Shown piece by piece: positions 25,522 through 34,313 of a DNA stretch of 64,000 nt (position 1 is its first letter; every line of letters begins with the position of its first letter). Made by a program: the position numbers and the translations under genes. This DNA comes from UBA8389 sp035719105 (lineage in GTDB: Bacteria; Bacteroidota; Bacteroidia; Bacteroidales; UBA1402). The notes beneath the pieces are model-generated. The model did not search any database, was not told where the DNA came from, and saw only the letters and a program-made list of their open reading frames with translations. The stretch spans positions 248,001 through 312,000 of the forward strand of contig DASTGN010000006.1 in assembly GCA_035719105.1 (NCBI GenBank), given 5' to 3'.

Positions 25522-26832
25522 TTAGGCTTTATTTAAAGTATGCAAATTTCTTTGGATATGTTCCAAAAGTTTTTCATCGACGTTTGCTTGTTTCGCAAAA
25601 TCCGCCCAATGACAAACGGTTTGATTTATCGCTTCAATTATTTCTTCTCCTTTTTTGATGTTGTTGGCTTTAGCAATGGTCATAAAATCTTCTTTTATAA
25701 TAGAACTACGTTTACCATTTACACTCAGCGTCTGTTGATTAACCCAAACATTGGTTGGGTCGTAAGCGAAACAGATATCATAAGCGGGAGCCAACTCCCA
25801 ACGATTCCCTTTCTTAAAACGAAACGAAATATTTTTGGTATGGTCATCGCAATTGGTTGCCAATACGTTAAATACCATGCGTCTGAACATTTGTTCTGCC
25901 TCGGGGTAGGTAAGTCGAAGTAAACGCATCGTCTGAAAAACCTGTTCGTAACTGTAAGCGAACATTTCATTATAATTGTAATGCTGAATGGCACACAAGG
26001 TTTGAATATGGTGCTTTGCATTATCTTCTCGATCGAATCTACGAGTCATAAAATGTGCCCGTCCATTTTCTTTAAATAATCTACATTCGGTCATATCTAT
26101 TCCACTGGCTTTTGCCATTAAGTAATAGGCATATTCCACGCTCCCCCAACCAGTACTTTCGCCAAACTGAGCATCGCTTACCCCATCTAATTTTATCAAC
26201 CAGTGCTCGAACCCTTCAGGAGCATTGCCTTGCCCGGATTTTACAACTCCAGTTTGAGGATTATAGGCTATCAAAGCTTTAGGACGTGCGCCACCTGCCG
26301 AAGTTCCAATTTTCAAAATCTCAGCTACAGCTTTCTCTTCATTATTGGGAAGGTTGGTTAGAAACAATTCCCGTTGGTTCAACATCCGTTGTGCAATGTC
26401 CACCAAGCTACTTATCTCAAGCGTAGAGGCTCTTTTCCCATCTTTAAACAGGGCTGTTTCAAACTCCAATGCTCCCATCCCTCTTGTGCCAATGAAACAT
26501 AATTGCTCCACTGGGTTCATGCTGTTTTCTGGTCTGCCTTGTTGTGCCAACCATATATTAATAAGTTGATTACCATATTTGTCGGGCAACGAATCGGCGA
26601 GCAGGGCAGGAAGCCCTTTGAAGGTATCCGTGGTGGCGTTTTTCCCTTTTCGTAGTTCGGGGAAGCTATAAATTCTTGGACCAAATGCTAAAGGCATTTT
26701 CAATGGCGACAAATCCCAGTCCTTTGAAATGAAATTACGCTCATATTCAAAGAAGGCCAGTTGTTGAGACTCATCCCAACGGACTGCACCCACTGTTTCG
26801 CCCCATATTTTTATGATTGCATAGTCTACCAT
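25522..26832 (-). CDS. hipA: HipA family serine/threonine kinase toxin
   Basis: 436 residues, near the 440 of E. coli HipA. The N-terminal HipA domain is followed by the kinase: the P-loop-like GTSAGGARPKAL (Ser178 is at the position of the autophosphorylated Ser in E. coli), the catalytic NCDDHTKN (327-334, Asp330) and the metal-binding APAYDIC. All key residues look intact, so an active kinase is expected. E. coli HipA phosphorylates glutamyl-tRNA synthetase; the target here is unknown. Its start overlaps hipB by 7 bp, as in a coupled toxin-antitoxin pair, and hipB comes first. Confidence 0.93.
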   Translation of the reverse strand: MVDYAIIKIWGETVGAVRWDESQQLAFFEYERNFISKDWDLSPLKMPLAFGPRIYSFPELRKGKNATTDTFKGLPALLADSLPDKYGNQLINIWLAQQGRPENSMNPVEQLCFIGTRGMGALEFETALFKDGKRASTLEISSLVDIAQRMLNQRELFLTNLPNNEEKAVAEILKIGTSAGGARPKALIAYNPQTGVVKSGQGNAPEGFEHWLIKLDGVSDAQFGESTGWGSVEYAYYLMAKASGIDMTECRLFKENGRAHFMTRRFDREDNAKHHIQTLCAIQHYNYNEMFAYSYEQVFQTMRLLRLTYPEAEQMFRRMVFNVLATNCDDHTKNISFRFKKGNRWELAPAYDICFAYDPTNVWVNQQTLSVNGKRSSIIKEDFMTIAKANNIKKGEEIIEAINQTVCHWADFAKQANVDEKLLEHIQRNLHTLNKA

Positions 26833-27176
26833 CCTATATCGTTTTTTGAAGTGTCAGGCTTTTTGTTACTTCTTGCACGTTGCCTTTTACCTTTTTGCAT
26901 TTTGGCGTATTGTATCGGGCTGATTTCTTCAATTATCTTGAAATTATCCAGCACATAAAGCGCATCCAATACGCGTAGCATTTGTATTAAGGTGGAGAGC
27001 GTAACACTTACACCATTCTCTATCTGACTGATTGTATAGGGATTTAAGCCCGCTTCTTTAGCTAGTAAACTTTGCGTTTTATTTGCCTGCAATCGCTTTT
27101 GCTTTACGAATTGACCTATTGCCTGAACAATAGTTGCATCGGTCATCGAAATCCACTCAGTATTGGTTTTTTCCAT
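26826..27176 (-). CDS. hipB: HipB family antitoxin, XRE-type repressor
   Basis: 116 residues from the ATG at 27176 (MEKTNTEWISMTDATIV); ATG codons at 27203 and 27146 are possible. The HTH is clear: VKQKRLQANKTQSLLAKEAGLNPYTISQIENG and VTLSTLIQMLRVLDALYVL. The C-terminal 30 residues are basic and look disordered, and the last residue is Trp. HipB would bind HipA and repress the operon through the palindromes upstream. Confidence 0.92.
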   Translation of the reverse strand: MEKTNTEWISMTDATIVQAIGQFVKQKRLQANKTQSLLAKEAGLNPYTISQIENGVSVTLSTLIQMLRVLDALYVLDNFKIIEEISPIQYAKMQKGKRQRARSNKKPDTSKNDIGW

Positions 27177-27203
27177 AATAAACGTATAAAATGAACTTAA
27201 CAC

Positions 27204-27215
27204 TGGTTTTTACCA
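27204..27215. promoter_or_regulatory. Operator-like palindrome 1 upstream of hipB
   Basis: TGGT-TTTT-ACCA, the same half-sites and spacing as the two palindromes further upstream. It lies between the predicted start of transcription and the hipB ATG. Confidence 0.5.
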
Positions 27216-27243
27216 ACAAATGTAATGTATTTTTTGAATGAAT

Positions 27244-27251
27244 CAAAAATA
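27244..27251 (-). promoter_or_regulatory. Candidate -7 element of hipBA
   Basis: Minus strand TATTTTTG, matching TAnnTTTG. Its upstream edge touches palindrome 2, so a bound repressor would cover it. The -33 region is AT-rich without a clear TTG. Confidence 0.45.
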
Positions 27252-27266
27252 TTGGTAAAAACCAAT
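27251..27266. promoter_or_regulatory. Operator-like palindrome 2 upstream of hipB
   Basis: Perfect inverted repeat ATTGGT-AAAA-ACCAAT, extended by one T/A pair outside. Placed at the predicted -7 element. Confidence 0.65.
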
Positions 27267-27290
27267 AATAACATTAAAAATGTGTATAAT

Positions 27291-27306
27291 ATTGGCATTT
27301 GCCAAT
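27291..27306. promoter_or_regulatory. Operator-like palindrome 3 upstream of hipB
   Basis: Perfect inverted repeat ATTGGC-ATTT-GCCAAT, also extended by one T/A pair. Its centre is 40 bp from palindrome 2, about four helical turns, so the sites face the same side of the DNA. Confidence 0.6.
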
Positions 27307-27327
27307 AATAAATACTAGTTTCATTTT

Positions 27328-30300
27328 TTACTGAATGATCAATTTGGTAACCGGTTCCCGCTTTCCATCCACACCCATGTGTACGAAATACATTCCTTTG
27401 CTTAGGAAAGTCAAGTCTAAGGTGAAATCGCTTGTATCGGTGATTTTTTGTCTATAAACGACTTGCCCCATGGTATTGGAAATACGAAGTTCTGAATGTA
27501 ATGCCTCTGGTTGCAAATGCATTCTCACCAGGCCATTGGACGGATTTGGGAAAACAGACCAAAATTTGTTTCTGACGGAAGAAGGGATATCTGTTAATGA
27601 TACATTTCTATTGATGTTGCTTATTCTAACCTCATCCACAAAGCCATTCATTCCGCTTCCAATAAGCAAATCTTTTGTATTTACAAAAGCATTGTTGCCG
27701 GTGTATGAATTGGTTTGTGAAGCAACAAGCTTACGGTCTTGATCGTGTATCAAAATCTTTACCTGAGCTGACTGAGTATCGCGTATAAAGGCTATGTGAT
27801 ACCATTGGTTCAAAGTCGGTGCGTATTGACTGACGCCATTTCGTGAACCTGCATCCGAAAAGTAAAAGCCATGAAACACATTTCCCCACCAAGGGTTTAT
27901 TTCAAGTGAATAGTTGGACGCGTAGGAGTCCGTATCACCTGGCTTAATGAGAATGTACATGTTGGCATTTGGATTGAATGAAGTAGGTTTCACCCAAGCT
28001 TCGATGGTCCAGTCACCCGTTAAACTCAGATTGGCATAATGAGGAACTGTCACCGGGGAAGTGGTTCGGTAGCAGTTGCCAAGCTGGAGCCCCAACGTTT
28101 CGTTCGAAACAATATTCTGTGCCGCTCCCACTATTTGATCCGATGGATTCGAACGATTGTTCAGATCATTATCAAAATGCATCAGCAAAACCGTATTTTT
28201 ATCAACCAAATAGGGGCCACCGACCTCATTGGGTTGTAAAATGGTGAAAGGGTAGTCGCTCAAATCATTATTCGAGGCATTGGCAGCATCCGAAATTCGG
28301 ATTTTGCAGCGGTTGGAAATGATCCACGGAACAATCCATTCCTGCTTTCTTGCCGAAGCGGCAACCGCTTCTTGGATCGTCGACCAGGTAGTACCATTAT
28401 CCCCTGAGAACTCCATGTTGATACTTGATAATGTGGTGTTTGCCCACGAGATGTTGACCGTATCTTCGGCAATCAGGTATTCGTTTCCAACTGGGAAATT
28501 GATCATTGGTTTTGCCAAATCAATTTTATTGAACGGGCCATAGGTCGTTTGATAATCAAAAACATCGGGTGCAGAAATTTTAATCTTGAATTTTCCAACA
28601 TAACTTCCTGCATTCCAACTGCATGAGGTTGCTGTCGTGTTCTCGGCCACCGTTGTCCAGGTTGCTCCATTGTCGGTGGATACGGCAACATTCAGTTTTA
28701 CCGATGTGCTAAGTGGGATCCAGCTGATCGTAACCGCGGATGATGTTTCGTCCACAGGAAGCGTTGGTGAAATAAGAGTCGCTACTTTTTGATTTAGAAG
28801 CCGCACATCAAAATCAAAATAATAAGCATCCATAAAAGCTTGCCCTGAAGCATACCCCAATTTTTGATACCCTGCCAAATCGCCCAACATGACCTCCTTA
28901 ACCGCTAAATAACCTCCTTTTCGGAAAATAAAATCACATAGATACCACCCCAAATACTTATACCCATAATCCGTTTCGTAGCCAGGATATACTTTAGTAT
29001 CATCGTAAGTGGGACGATGTCCAAAGAATGTGGTACCTCGTTCAAGAGATGAGATTAACAATTGTTTCCAGAAACCGGAACCCATATTCATGTTTGAATA
29101 ATCAACATTAAAAGGGCCTGCAGCAGAAAAGAATGCAAACCCTTCACCTAACCATTGTGTACCATCACCCATTGGCATAAAACCCTCAAATGAATGTGCC
29201 AATTCATGCCTGCCCAGACTAATAACATCATTGAGTTTTTTAGGATCTGAGCTACAACCAAAACTTAAACCAGATGACCAGGCGGTGCCACCAATATTAA
29301 GCGTCGCCAGATCACAAGCAACACCATCTATGATTGCTCCGGCACAATCGGCCAATGTCAAACCTGTCATTTTTTGATAGGCTTTGAAACCATAATGGTT
29401 ACTGTATTCTTTATACGCACTTTCCAACGAATCTCCCAACATGGGGAAATTCACTGCTGCGTCCATTGGCCGTGAGAACAACCGCAGATTTTCGGATTCA
29501 TAAACCAGTTTTATTCGTTGATCTTCATTCGATTCCAGAAACCGTGCATACAGATACCGGTTAAAATCATCGAGCAGTCCTTGCAGGTTGTTCGTCTTAT
29601 ACCACCACGAAACAGCATCAAATCCATTTGCATTCACAGAGGTGATATTGGGGTATCCCCAGTTTTTGAAAATATTCATAAACTCACCAAAGGCATGTGC
29701 TACCGCAAATCCATTATTGGTTACAAAAGTGGTTGGATTATTCAATAGGTCGAAAGATGAAAAGGTTCCACCATACGAATTCAAAGCTGTTCTTATCACA
29801 GCATCAGTTGGATCTAGTCTGGATTCATAGGCGGGGAATCCCACTTTCAGCAACAATGGTAAACTGGTTGTTTGATAAAAATAATACAGATAAGTTTGAC
29901 ACAAATAATAAACGGCTGCTCGATTGATATCTCCAAACACAGCTAGTTGTGAAGCGGATGTTGGGGCGCTTACATTGATAACGCCGTTCGCAGAAACAAA
30001 ACCACAGTCAAATGGTAATGAATCAGCGGGTTTTTGGGCATTGTATTCAGCCGAAGTCAATACATTGAAAGAGTACGTAAAAGTAGAGAAATCGGGTGTG
30101 TTCCAAGGCCTTGCATTCACCTTCAAGACCTGAATCATATTGTTTATCGGCGTCATATCCAGATCGTTCACCGAATTGGAACTGAACTTTACAGATGGTA
30201 AAGTTTTAGTAGTCGGATTAATCATGCTCAGACTATCCAGTAAATTCAATTCGACCGATAATTTGATGTTTTTTGTGGCAAACAGAAACGGGATAGAAAT

Positions 30301-30357
30301 AAAAAGGAAGGTCAGTAGAAGTTTTTTTCTGAGTGAAAGCGGGTGAAACGTTTTCAT
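27328..30357 (-). CDS. Secreted HExxH metallopeptidase-like protein with LamG domain and T9SS sorting tail
   Basis: 1009 residues. A signal peptide (to about FA, residue 27) leads to a large domain with HELAH at 384-388 and WLGEG near 402-406, the arrangement of gluzincin zinc peptidases (two His plus a downstream Glu). Then come two Ig-like repeats with SVSTDNGATWTTVAEN and EFSGDNGTTWSTIQEA, a concanavalin/LamG domain (LLMHFDNDLNNRS, GDWTIEAWVKPTSF, GFVDEVRISNINRN), and a type A T9SS sorting domain in the last 75 residues (VFPNPSNGLVRMHL to VTKLIIQ). It should be exported and anchored at the cell surface. Substrate unknown. It stands alone between hipBA and the beta-helix gene. Confidence 0.85.
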   Translation of the reverse strand: MKTFHPLSLRKKLLLTFLFISIPFLFATKNIKLSVELNLLDSLSMINPTTKTLPSVKFSSNSVNDLDMTPINNMIQVLKVNARPWNTPDFSTFTYSFNVLTSAEYNAQKPADSLPFDCGFVSANGVINVSAPTSASQLAVFGDINRAAVYYLCQTYLYYFYQTTSLPLLLKVGFPAYESRLDPTDAVIRTALNSYGGTFSSFDLLNNPTTFVTNNGFAVAHAFGEFMNIFKNWGYPNITSVNANGFDAVSWWYKTNNLQGLLDDFNRYLYARFLESNEDQRIKLVYESENLRLFSRPMDAAVNFPMLGDSLESAYKEYSNHYGFKAYQKMTGLTLADCAGAIIDGVACDLATLNIGGTAWSSGLSFGCSSDPKKLNDVISLGRHELAHSFEGFMPMGDGTQWLGEGFAFFSAAGPFNVDYSNMNMGSGFWKQLLISSLERGTTFFGHRPTYDDTKVYPGYETDYGYKYLGWYLCDFIFRKGGYLAVKEVMLGDLAGYQKLGYASGQAFMDAYYFDFDVRLLNQKVATLISPTLPVDETSSAVTISWIPLSTSVKLNVAVSTDNGATWTTVAENTTATSCSWNAGSYVGKFKIKISAPDVFDYQTTYGPFNKIDLAKPMINFPVGNEYLIAEDTVNISWANTTLSSINMEFSGDNGTTWSTIQEAVAASARKQEWIVPWIISNRCKIRISDAANASNNDLSDYPFTILQPNEVGGPYLVDKNTVLLMHFDNDLNNRSNPSDQIVGAAQNIVSNETLGLQLGNCYRTTSPVTVPHYANLSLTGDWTIEAWVKPTSFNPNANMYILIKPGDTDSYASNYSLEINPWWGNVFHGFYFSDAGSRNGVSQYAPTLNQWYHIAFIRDTQSAQVKILIHDQDRKLVASQTNSYTGNNAFVNTKDLLIGSGMNGFVDEVRISNINRNVSLTDIPSSVRNKFWSVFPNPSNGLVRMHLQPEALHSELRISNTMGQVVYRQKITDTSDFTLDLTFLSKGMYFVHMGVDGKREPVTKLIIQ

Positions 30358-30425
30358 AAAAGTTGATTTTATAATTCACCAGGATTAGGAACGAAACCTT
30401 TTCAAGGGTGCTTTTTCACTGGTAT

Positions 30426-31460
30426 TCAAAATGAATTATTGATATTCTTTTTTTTGCATACATGTCCCATATATTGAACTTGATCATTTATGAATCTAAT
30501 GCTTCCATCCAATCCTTCACCGCTCTGATTTGGTTTTCCCCATCGATCAAAGTTTTCCCATGAGGATTTGAAAATGCCAACACCATCGGTATTTATCTTT
30601 ATTACCTCTATTTTTGTTTTCATGACGCCTCCCATTGGTAAAATGGTTTGTTCAGCTATGCCGACAAGTCGACCATTGGTTACTTTGAAAGTGATTTCAC
30701 CTTCATTAAATGCGGGTGGATAGTTTTGGCTTTCTTCTGTGACAGGGGGAATTATGTAAGTCCCTTCAAATTCTTTTAAATCAATGTTTGTTTCGGCCGA
30801 AGAAAGTGGACTTTTCTTTATTTCTCTTAATTTGTTGAAAAATTGAAATTCTTCTGGAGTCAAGTCTCTATCAACAATATTTACTCCTTTTGGAATAAAA
30901 AGGTTCCCCGAATCGTCTTTAGCATATTTAGGATTATCAGAAATTGAATCTCCAAGCAAAAAAACATTTTTGCAATCCGGAGTAAAGTAAAAAGCAGCGT
31001 TGGAATTATGATGCAAATAACAATTGATTATTTTTATTGTATTTGAGTTCCTGCTCGCTACACCCCATGAACCACAGCCATTTATGTCACAGTTAATGAT
31101 TGAAACATCATTGGATCCATTAATTTCAAAAACATATCCAGTGCATTTATCTTCACTAAGGAGTTTGTGTTTGAAAGTTCCATTTATTATTTTGATATCC
31201 ACACAATTATAGATGTTGAAAACATTTTCATATTGAGAAGTACAGAAAATCTTAGCATCTTGATCAAAAATCAGAGTAACATTTTGCTTATCCCTTAAAA
31301 TTAGCGTTGATTCAGATTCATATACTTGATTTTCAATAAATAGGATATCACCATTCTCGGAATTGTCCAATATCTGTTGAAGATTTGTTTGAGCTTTAAC
31401 GCCTATTCCTCCTAAAAGAAATAGTACCGAACTCATTAAGAACATTCTAATTGTTTTCAT
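30426..31460 (-). CDS. Secreted right-handed beta-helix protein
   Basis: 344 residues from the ATG at 31460, chosen because it gives the signal peptide MKTIRMFLMSSVLFLLGGIGVKAQ; the longer frame adds 16 residues before it. Residues 30-190 are parallel beta-helix repeats (NVTLIFDQDAKIF, DIKIINGTFKH, DVSIINCDINGCGSWGV, TIKIINCYLHHNSNAAF) of the kind in pectate-lyase-like and carbohydrate-binding proteins. The last 100 residues are a different domain (GEITFKVTNGRLVGIAEQ) with no recognised family. The gene and its flanks are visibly more AT-rich than neighbours, which hints at transfer. Confidence 0.75.
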   Translation of the reverse strand: MKTIRMFLMSSVLFLLGGIGVKAQTNLQQILDNSENGDILFIENQVYESESTLILRDKQNVTLIFDQDAKIFCTSQYENVFNIYNCVDIKIINGTFKHKLLSEDKCTGYVFEINGSNDVSIINCDINGCGSWGVASRNSNTIKIINCYLHHNSNAAFYFTPDCKNVFLLGDSISDNPKYAKDDSGNLFIPKGVNIVDRDLTPEEFQFFNKLREIKKSPLSSAETNIDLKEFEGTYIIPPVTEESQNYPPAFNEGEITFKVTNGRLVGIAEQTILPMGGVMKTKIEVIKINTDGVGIFKSSWENFDRWGKPNQSGEGLDGSIRFINDQVQYMGHVCKKKNINNSF

Positions 31461-31693
31461 CTTGTAATAAATTGTTTTCGTTAAGGATATTAAGTTCGGT
31501 AACTTCAACCTCCGTATAAGATGAGGATTTAATACAAAGTTATTATTTAGTCGTTAATAAATCAAGCTGTGATTGACAAACATTTTTTCATTTTACCAGA
31601 TTCCAGAGAATTGTATTATAAATGTCGACATTTAGGTATTAAATTTCATATCACTCTTTTAACTTTTTGGATTTGGATCGTTCTAAAAAATAT

Positions 31694-32824
31694 ATGAAAA
31701 ACACCACTCAGCTTTCTTACCTACATTCAAATTCAAAAACATTTAAAGAAACAATTCATGCCTTGTTGGTTAAGATGACTGATAAGCAAAGAATTGTAAG
31801 CCTTTCATTTTTTGGAGCCTCCACCGAAGCAGATTATGAGGAGCAGTTTACAGTACTGAAAACGGAGGTTCTACATGCCTTTGACGGCAAAATGCCTTTG
31901 GTCACTTATATCATTCAACCGTTGGGGAGTCCGGAAGAAATGGCAGTCGAAGTATTTCGCCTTTCGTCTGGAACTGCCTATAAATCTGTTGAATATAAAA
32001 CAAAAGGCGATGTCAGGTACGTCGTTTTTGAGTGGATGGAACACAAAGCATTGATGATAGAAGGCGTAAGGGCGAAATCAACTCTCGACTCAGTGGCAGA
32101 ACAGAGTGATGAGATATTTCAAAAAATCGATGCTATTTTATACGACGAGCAGATTGGCATCCACGAAATTGTGCGGCAATGGAACTACATTGGTAAAATT
32201 ACCGACTACAAGAACGGCATTCAAAATTATCAAGCTTTTAATAATGCACGTGCACGTTTTTATTCCAAAGCAGATTGGGGAAATTGCGGGTACCCTGCGG
32301 CGACAGGAATAGGCATGGCTGTAGATGGAATTCTTGTGAGCCTGATTGCGGTTTCTTCAAAGGCTGACATCCAGATAACGCCCATCGACAATCCATTACA
32401 AATAGCTGCCCATCATTATTCGCAATCGATGCTTCTTGGGCCAAAAAGAAACGAAACCCCAAAATTTGAAAGAGCAAAGTGGGTTCGGGATGGCTTTGGT
32501 GGTGTTTGTTTTATTTCTGGGACAGCCGCCATTCGTGGTGAACAAAGCATGCACGATTTGGATGTCGTTTTACAGACCAGACAAACGATAGAAAACATCC
32601 AGTATCTGGTATCTTCAGAAAACTTGAAGCGGCACGGGGTGATCAATGTAGTGGATTTGAATTTGATAGCTTTGCGGGTGTATATCAAGAATTTGGATTT
32701 TTTAAATACGGTGAAGGCAGAAGTGGAAAAAGTTTGGCCCAGTATTCCTGTTCTTTATATTCAAGCCGATATTTGTCGTACGGAGCTTTTAGTAGAAATT
32801 GAAGGGCTGGCGACACAGGATTAA
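31694..32824 (+). CDS. FkbO/Hyg5-like chorismatase-family protein (RidA fold)
   Basis: 376 residues from the ATG at 31694; the frame can extend to a TTG at 31667, but ATG is preferred. The C-terminal half holds the family signature: NCGYPAATGIGMAVDG, then GVCFISGTAAIRGEQSMHDLDVVLQTRQTIENIQYLV, which is the RidA-like fold of chorismate-converting enzymes FkbO, Hyg5 and XanB2. Those enzymes release pyruvate from chorismate to give a dihydroxycyclohexadiene acid or 3-hydroxybenzoate. No polyketide or pigment genes are near; instead it leads a run of planctomycete-style genes. Family call fairly sure, reaction inferred. Confidence 0.75.
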   Translation: MKNTTQLSYLHSNSKTFKETIHALLVKMTDKQRIVSLSFFGASTEADYEEQFTVLKTEVLHAFDGKMPLVTYIIQPLGSPEEMAVEVFRLSSGTAYKSVEYKTKGDVRYVVFEWMEHKALMIEGVRAKSTLDSVAEQSDEIFQKIDAILYDEQIGIHEIVRQWNYIGKITDYKNGIQNYQAFNNARARFYSKADWGNCGYPAATGIGMAVDGILVSLIAVSSKADIQITPIDNPLQIAAHHYSQSMLLGPKRNETPKFERAKWVRDGFGGVCFISGTAAIRGEQSMHDLDVVLQTRQTIENIQYLVSSENLKRHGVINVVDLNLIALRVYIKNLDFLNTVKAEVEKVWPSIPVLYIQADICRTELLVEIEGLATQD

Positions 32825-32856
32825 TCAGTTGAGAGTGATCATTTAACATTTCTGAT

Positions 32857-34308
32857 ATGAAAAGAATCTTTCAGTTGCTCGTATTCGGTTTTTTTCTGAT
32901 GCCCCTGCAGGCTAATGAAATAGACCAATACGTTTTTGCACAGAACCAGGCAGATCAACACGTTTGTTCGGATGAGGTATTTATTCGTCGAACGTATCTG
33001 ACGTTGACCGGACGTTTGCCGGAATCGCAACAAGTTAAAGCGTTCCTGGCTTCTAAAGTACCACAAAAAAGGGCGTTGATCATTGATGAAATACTTGATT
33101 CAGAGGAATATGTGCACTATATGGTGATGCGTTGGGGCGATATTCTACGCATCAAATCGGAATTCCCGAGCAACCTTTGGCCAAATGGCGTTCAAGCATA
33201 CAATCGTTGGTTATATGAAAAAATGGAGGCCAATACGCCCTACAACCAATTTGTAAGCGAGTTGTTACTTTCTACCGGAAGTAATTTTCGCATGCCTGCT
33301 GTCAATTTTTACCGTGCTTTTTTAAAACGAACACCCGAAAACATCTATGCCAACATTGGTCTGTTGTTTCTTGGAACCCGCACCAATACTGACTATGGTC
33401 GGTATTGTTTTTCGCAGATAAAATACAAGAGCACCAAAGAGTGGAAAGAGGAAATCGTGTATGTTGACTATCGTATGAAGCCCACTGTATATCGGATTAA
33501 CATGCCCGATAACAAGGAAATCGATTTGATTTCTGGTCAAGATTGGAGAAGCGCGTATGTCGCTTGGCTCACCAACAAAGAAAACAAGCGTTTTGCAGGT
33601 GTGATGGCCAATCGGCTGTGGTTCTGGATGCTGGGAAAAGGGATTGTGAACGAGCCCGATGACTGGGGCGAACATAATTTGCCCTCCAATCCCGCTTTGA
33701 TGGAATTCCTGACCGATCGGTTTATAGAATCCGGTTACGATATGAAAGCCCTGATTCGCTTGGTACTCAATTCCAATGCCTACCAAAGCGCTTGTGTTCC
33801 CAATGGTCTCTATGTTCCTCAGCGGCTTCCAGCCGAAGTCCTTGTAGACGCGCTGGCTGGTTTGACAGGCATTTCCGATTCCTACAGAAGCCGAGTGCCA
33901 GAGCCTTTTACGTTCTATCCGGAAGGAACCCGCTCGGTCGATTTGGGTGATGCAACCGTTTCAAGTACTGCACTCGAATTGTTTGGGCGTGTCTCGCGTG
34001 ATGTTTCATTGGAGAGCCAACGATCCAATAAATTGACTTCCAAACAATTATTGTATCTGATGAATTCGTCTGAATTGGAAGATCGCATTCGGAAGAGTAA
34101 AATGTTGAATGTGATTTGTTCGCAACAGAAAGATGTTGCCGGCATCTGCCGTGAAATCACCTTGATGACCCTTTCCCGCTATCCGACGCCAGAAGAAATA
34201 ACGTTGTTTAAAACCTATGCCTCAATGAATAGCTTGTCCTTGCGCAATTTGGCTTATGATATTATGTGGACGCACATCAACAGCACCGAGTTCCTATTTA
34301 ACCATTAA
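32857..34308 (+). CDS. DUF1549/DUF1553 protein without cytochrome domain
   Basis: 483 residues with a signal peptide (to QANE, residue 22). DUF1549 is seen in DEVFIRRTYLTLTGRLPESQQVKAFL, MVMRWGDILRIKSE and YNRWLYEKMEANTPYNQFVSELLLSTG; DUF1553 in RFAGVMANRLWFWMLGKGIVNEPDDWGEHN, SNPALMEFLTDRFIESGYDMKALIRLVLNSNAYQ and the C-terminal RYPTPEEI block. In Planctomycetes these domains are usually joined to a cytochrome c-type domain in proteins of 700 to 1,000 residues; no CxxCH heme motif is present here. Function is not established for the family. The DUF1501 gene follows at 5 bp, the usual partner. Confidence 0.9.
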   Translation: MKRIFQLLVFGFFLMPLQANEIDQYVFAQNQADQHVCSDEVFIRRTYLTLTGRLPESQQVKAFLASKVPQKRALIIDEILDSEEYVHYMVMRWGDILRIKSEFPSNLWPNGVQAYNRWLYEKMEANTPYNQFVSELLLSTGSNFRMPAVNFYRAFLKRTPENIYANIGLLFLGTRTNTDYGRYCFSQIKYKSTKEWKEEIVYVDYRMKPTVYRINMPDNKEIDLISGQDWRSAYVAWLTNKENKRFAGVMANRLWFWMLGKGIVNEPDDWGEHNLPSNPALMEFLTDRFIESGYDMKALIRLVLNSNAYQSACVPNGLYVPQRLPAEVLVDALAGLTGISDSYRSRVPEPFTFYPEGTRSVDLGDATVSSTALELFGRVSRDVSLESQRSNKLTSKQLLYLMNSSELEDRIRKSKMLNVICSQQKDVAGICREITLMTLSRYPTPEEITLFKTYASMNSLSLRNLAYDIMWTHINSTEFLFNH

Positions 34309-34313
34309 TCTCC

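Noticed and set aside
25377..27203. Integration site at tRNA-Asp for the hipBA region
   Set aside because: I saw no second copy of the tRNA 3' end downstream and no integrase gene, so there is no evidence for an att-flanked element.
31667..31693. Longer start (TTG) for the FkbO/Hyg5-like gene
   Set aside because: It adds nine residues with no family support; the ATG at 31694 is the natural start.
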